From assembly GCA_964401615.1 (NCBI GenBank), contig CAYNZF010000026.1:1-24817 (forward strand): a DNA stretch of 24,817 bases. Direction: 5' to 3'. Below the pieces are notes generated by a model that ran no database searches, was not told where the DNA came from, and worked only from the letters and a program-made list of their open reading frames with translations. This DNA is from JAXGQD01 sp964401615. GTDB lineage: Bacteria > Bacillota > Clostridia > Saccharofermentanales > Fastidiosipilaceae. Every line of letters begins with the position of its first letter. Positions within the stretch are counted from its first letter, which is position 1. Positions 22,957 to 24,817 of this stretch are shown one piece after another. The translations under genes and the position numbers were made by a program.

Positions 22957-24416
22957 ATGCAGAATTTTCCGGAGTACATCGACCAGCTCCCCAATTTATG
23001 CGGCCGCGAGCAAGAAATTGACGCGGCCATCCGCCGGGCCAGATCCGAAGAAGACCATAAACGGAAAACCTCAACGGTCGACTTTGCCAATGTGCGAGCT
23101 GCTTTTGCCATCGAGCTCCACATGCACCAACCCCTGATTCCGGCCAGCATTGACGATTTGAGAAACTCCCCTGTCATCGGCCATCTTCAGCACATGTATG
23201 AAAATCAGGGCAGCGGAGACAACCACAACGCCGCAGTATTCCGATGGTGCTACAAGCGCATGGGTGAGTTTCTGCCCGCTCTGCTGCAAGAAGGCAAGCA
23301 GCCCAGATGCATGCTCGAGTATTCCGGCAACTTATTTCACGGACTGCGCAGCATGGGTGCTGACGATGTGATCGAGGCTCTTAAAACGGTAACCAACGAC
23401 CCGGCTTATTCACATTCGCTCGAATGGCTTGGCTGTACCTGGGGGATGCGGTGGCACCCTCGACACCGGTTCAGGATTTTCGCCTGCACGTGCGAGCCTG
23501 GCAGCATCATTTTGCCGCTATTTTCGGTCTTGGAGCCTTGACCCGCGTTCGTGGCTTTTTCCCTGCCGAAATGGCCCTCCCCAACCATCCCGATGTGGCT
23601 TACGAATTCGTTAAAACGCTGGTCGACTGCGGTTACCAGTGGGTACTTGTACAGGAGCATACCGTCGAATTGCTTGATGGTGCGCCGCTACGTGACAAGC
23701 ATCTTCCACATCGACTGGTGTGTAAAAATTCTTCAGGTGAACGTGCTGAAATCATCGCGATAATCAAGACACAGGGCAGCGACAGTAAACTCGTCGCCCA
23801 AATGCAGCCCTATTATGAAGCCAAGACGCTTTCAAGGATGCAAATAGCCGGAAAGACCGTACCCCCGCTCGTGACCCAATGTGCTGATGGTGAAAATGGC
23901 GGCGTTATGATGAACGAGTTCCCGCCGAAATACCATGAGGTCATTCGAGAGTGTTCGGGGACAGATGTGCCCATCGTGAACATTTCTGAATATCTGGATT
24001 ATCTTTTTTCACTCGGGTTGAATCAAAATGATTTTGAGGCGATAGAGCCTGTCGCTCAGCATCGCATTTGGGAGATTTTCACTCCCGGAGAAAATGGCCG
24101 CAGCAGCCTTGAGGATACAATTACCAAAATTCGCGAATCCGACGACCGTTTCCACGTCGATGGCGGCAGTTGGACCAACGACATTTCCTGGGTGCAGGGT
24201 TACGGAAACGTACTTGCTCCCATGTTCCAAGCCAGTGCGGCTTTCAACGAGCGTTTCCTAACCCGGGGCACGCCAAGCAGCGATCCGCAATACCACGCAG
24301 CCCTCTTCCACCTGCTGTCTGCAGAAACCAGCTGCTTCCGCTATTGGGGACAAGGCGTCTGGACCGAATACGGTGCAGAGCTCGCCCGCAGGGCGGAAGC
24401 GGCGTCCAGGAACTGA
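22957..24416 (+). pseudogene. Glycoside hydrolase family 57 protein, interrupted by a -1 frameshift
   Basis: Two frames together encode a normal GH57-like protein of about 486 residues. The first frame (from ATG 22957, with GGAGG) runs through NVRAAFAIELHMHQPLIPA (region 1, HQP) to LEWLGCTWG. The second frame continues as DAVAPSTPVQDFRLHVRAW, then GFFPAEMALPNHPDV, QWVLVQEHTVE and ADGENGGVMMNEFPPKY to TGA 24414-24416. The break is at the G run 23441-23445: one more G would join the frames. The first frame alone ends at 23541 after a non-homologous tail. Family members act on alpha-glucans; this subgroup's substrate is unknown to me. The break could be a sequencing error, a true mutation or a programmed shift. 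Confidence 0.87.
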
Positions 24417-24446
24417 GCGTTCAGGTTTGAATATTGAAAATGCAAT

Positions 24447-24467
24447 GACCTTGCGAAATGCAAGGTC
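24447..24467. terminator. Hairpin between GH57 and DUF1905 genes
   Basis: GACCTTGC (24447-24454) pairs with GCAAGGTC (24460-24467) around GAAAT. T tracts are poor on both sides (TATTGATT on plus, ATTGCATTTTC on minus), so it is a weak bidirectional terminator. Confidence 0.5.
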
Positions 24468-24511
24468 TATTGATTGGGGAGCTATGCTGATTCGGAGAAT
24501 CTTCTGCTGCT

Positions 24512-24790
24512 TTATTCATGTAAAAACAAAGTCACCGTAACCATTTCTCCTGCGCTTTTACCGATTGATTCTCGAATTTTTTTATTGATTGAAATGATCT
24601 TATCCTCATTTTTTCTCGGAGCCAAATTCAAATTTTGCACTTCAAAGCCATCAATTGTTCCGGATACTTTCAGGAAACCCCACCGACCCGCGATGTGTGC
24701 CGTATTTGGGAGTCTGAGGTGATAGGTCCATGCTCCAAAACCTTTTTTGTATTCTAATTGCAGTTGCTTATACCGACGGATTTTGTCCAT
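24512..24790 (-). CDS. DUF1905-domain protein, start uncertain at window edge
   Basis: From the ATG at 24790 the protein has 92 residues and covers a small beta-barrel DUF1905 domain: FGAWTYHLRLPN near 18-29, GFLKVSGTIDGFEVQNLNLAPR near 38-59 and IRESIGKSAGEMVTVTLFLHE at the end. Function is unknown. No ribosome binding site precedes this ATG and the frame stays open to the window end (9 more codons), so the real start may lie outside. DUF1905 domains often occur beside or fused to YdeI-type domains. Confidence 0.65.
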   Translation of the reverse strand: MDKIRRYKQLQLEYKKGFGAWTYHLRLPNTAHIAGRWGFLKVSGTIDGFEVQNLNLAPRKNEDKIISINKKIRESIGKSAGEMVTVTLFLHE

Positions 24791-24817
24791 GTGCTGACGG
24801 AGTTGCCTGTCAGTAGA

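Overview
The window looks like chromosome of a Clostridia-type Bacillota (Firmicutes) of moderate GC. The evidence is the order rplU-prp-rpmA-obg-yhbY, an L27 with a cleavable N-terminal extension beside its Prp protease, strong AGGAGG-type ribosome binding sites, sigma-A promoters and classical intrinsic terminators. An aldo/keto reductase with two 4Fe-4S-type motifs fits an anaerobic life. I see no insertion sequence, integrase, phage module or CRISPR array. No gene-free stretch exceeds about 300 bases.

Layout. 1-1190: the edge of an unidentified reading frame, tRNA-Ala(CGC) with its own promoter and terminator, then a SanA/YdcF-type membrane protein gene on the plus strand. 6525-1199 (minus): a tightly packed unit of a membrane-anchored surface protein, a GtrA-like membrane protein, folC and thrC. 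9326-6558 (minus): the ribosome-linked operon rplU-prp-rpmA-obg-yhbY behind a structured L21-type leader. 10853-9425 (minus): a HAD phosphatase overlapping a metallo-beta-lactamase-fold hydrolase gene. 12045-10972 (minus): ilvE, divergent from a guanine/hypoxanthine-type permease (12255-13706, plus). 15531-13803 (minus): an aldo/keto reductase and a uridine-kinase-like P-loop protein. 15711-18409 (plus): a HAD-IIA phosphatase, a glycerol-1-phosphate dehydrogenase family enzyme and a DUF1801 protein. 21431-18478 (minus): two shikimate-dehydrogenase-like paralogues flanking an aldose 1-epimerase gene. 22704-21689 (minus): two overlapping half-size permease genes. 22957-24416 (plus): a glycoside hydrolase family 57 gene broken by a one-base frameshift. 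24790-24512 (minus): a DUF1905 protein at the window edge.

Most genes are housekeeping (translation, ribosome assembly, folate, threonine and branched-chain amino acid metabolism). The less ordinary parts are the aroE-like/galM/aroE-like cluster, whose two dehydrogenases keep the catalytic Lys and Asp but lack the Ser-x-Ser shikimate-binding motif; the G1P-dehydrogenase/HAD-IIA pair; the altered Prp cleavage site in L27; and the anchored surface protein of unknown function. I found no clear evidence of a wholly new multi-gene system. The aroE-like/galM/aroE-like cluster is the best candidate for undescribed metabolism. All family assignments come from reading motifs by eye, with no database search.
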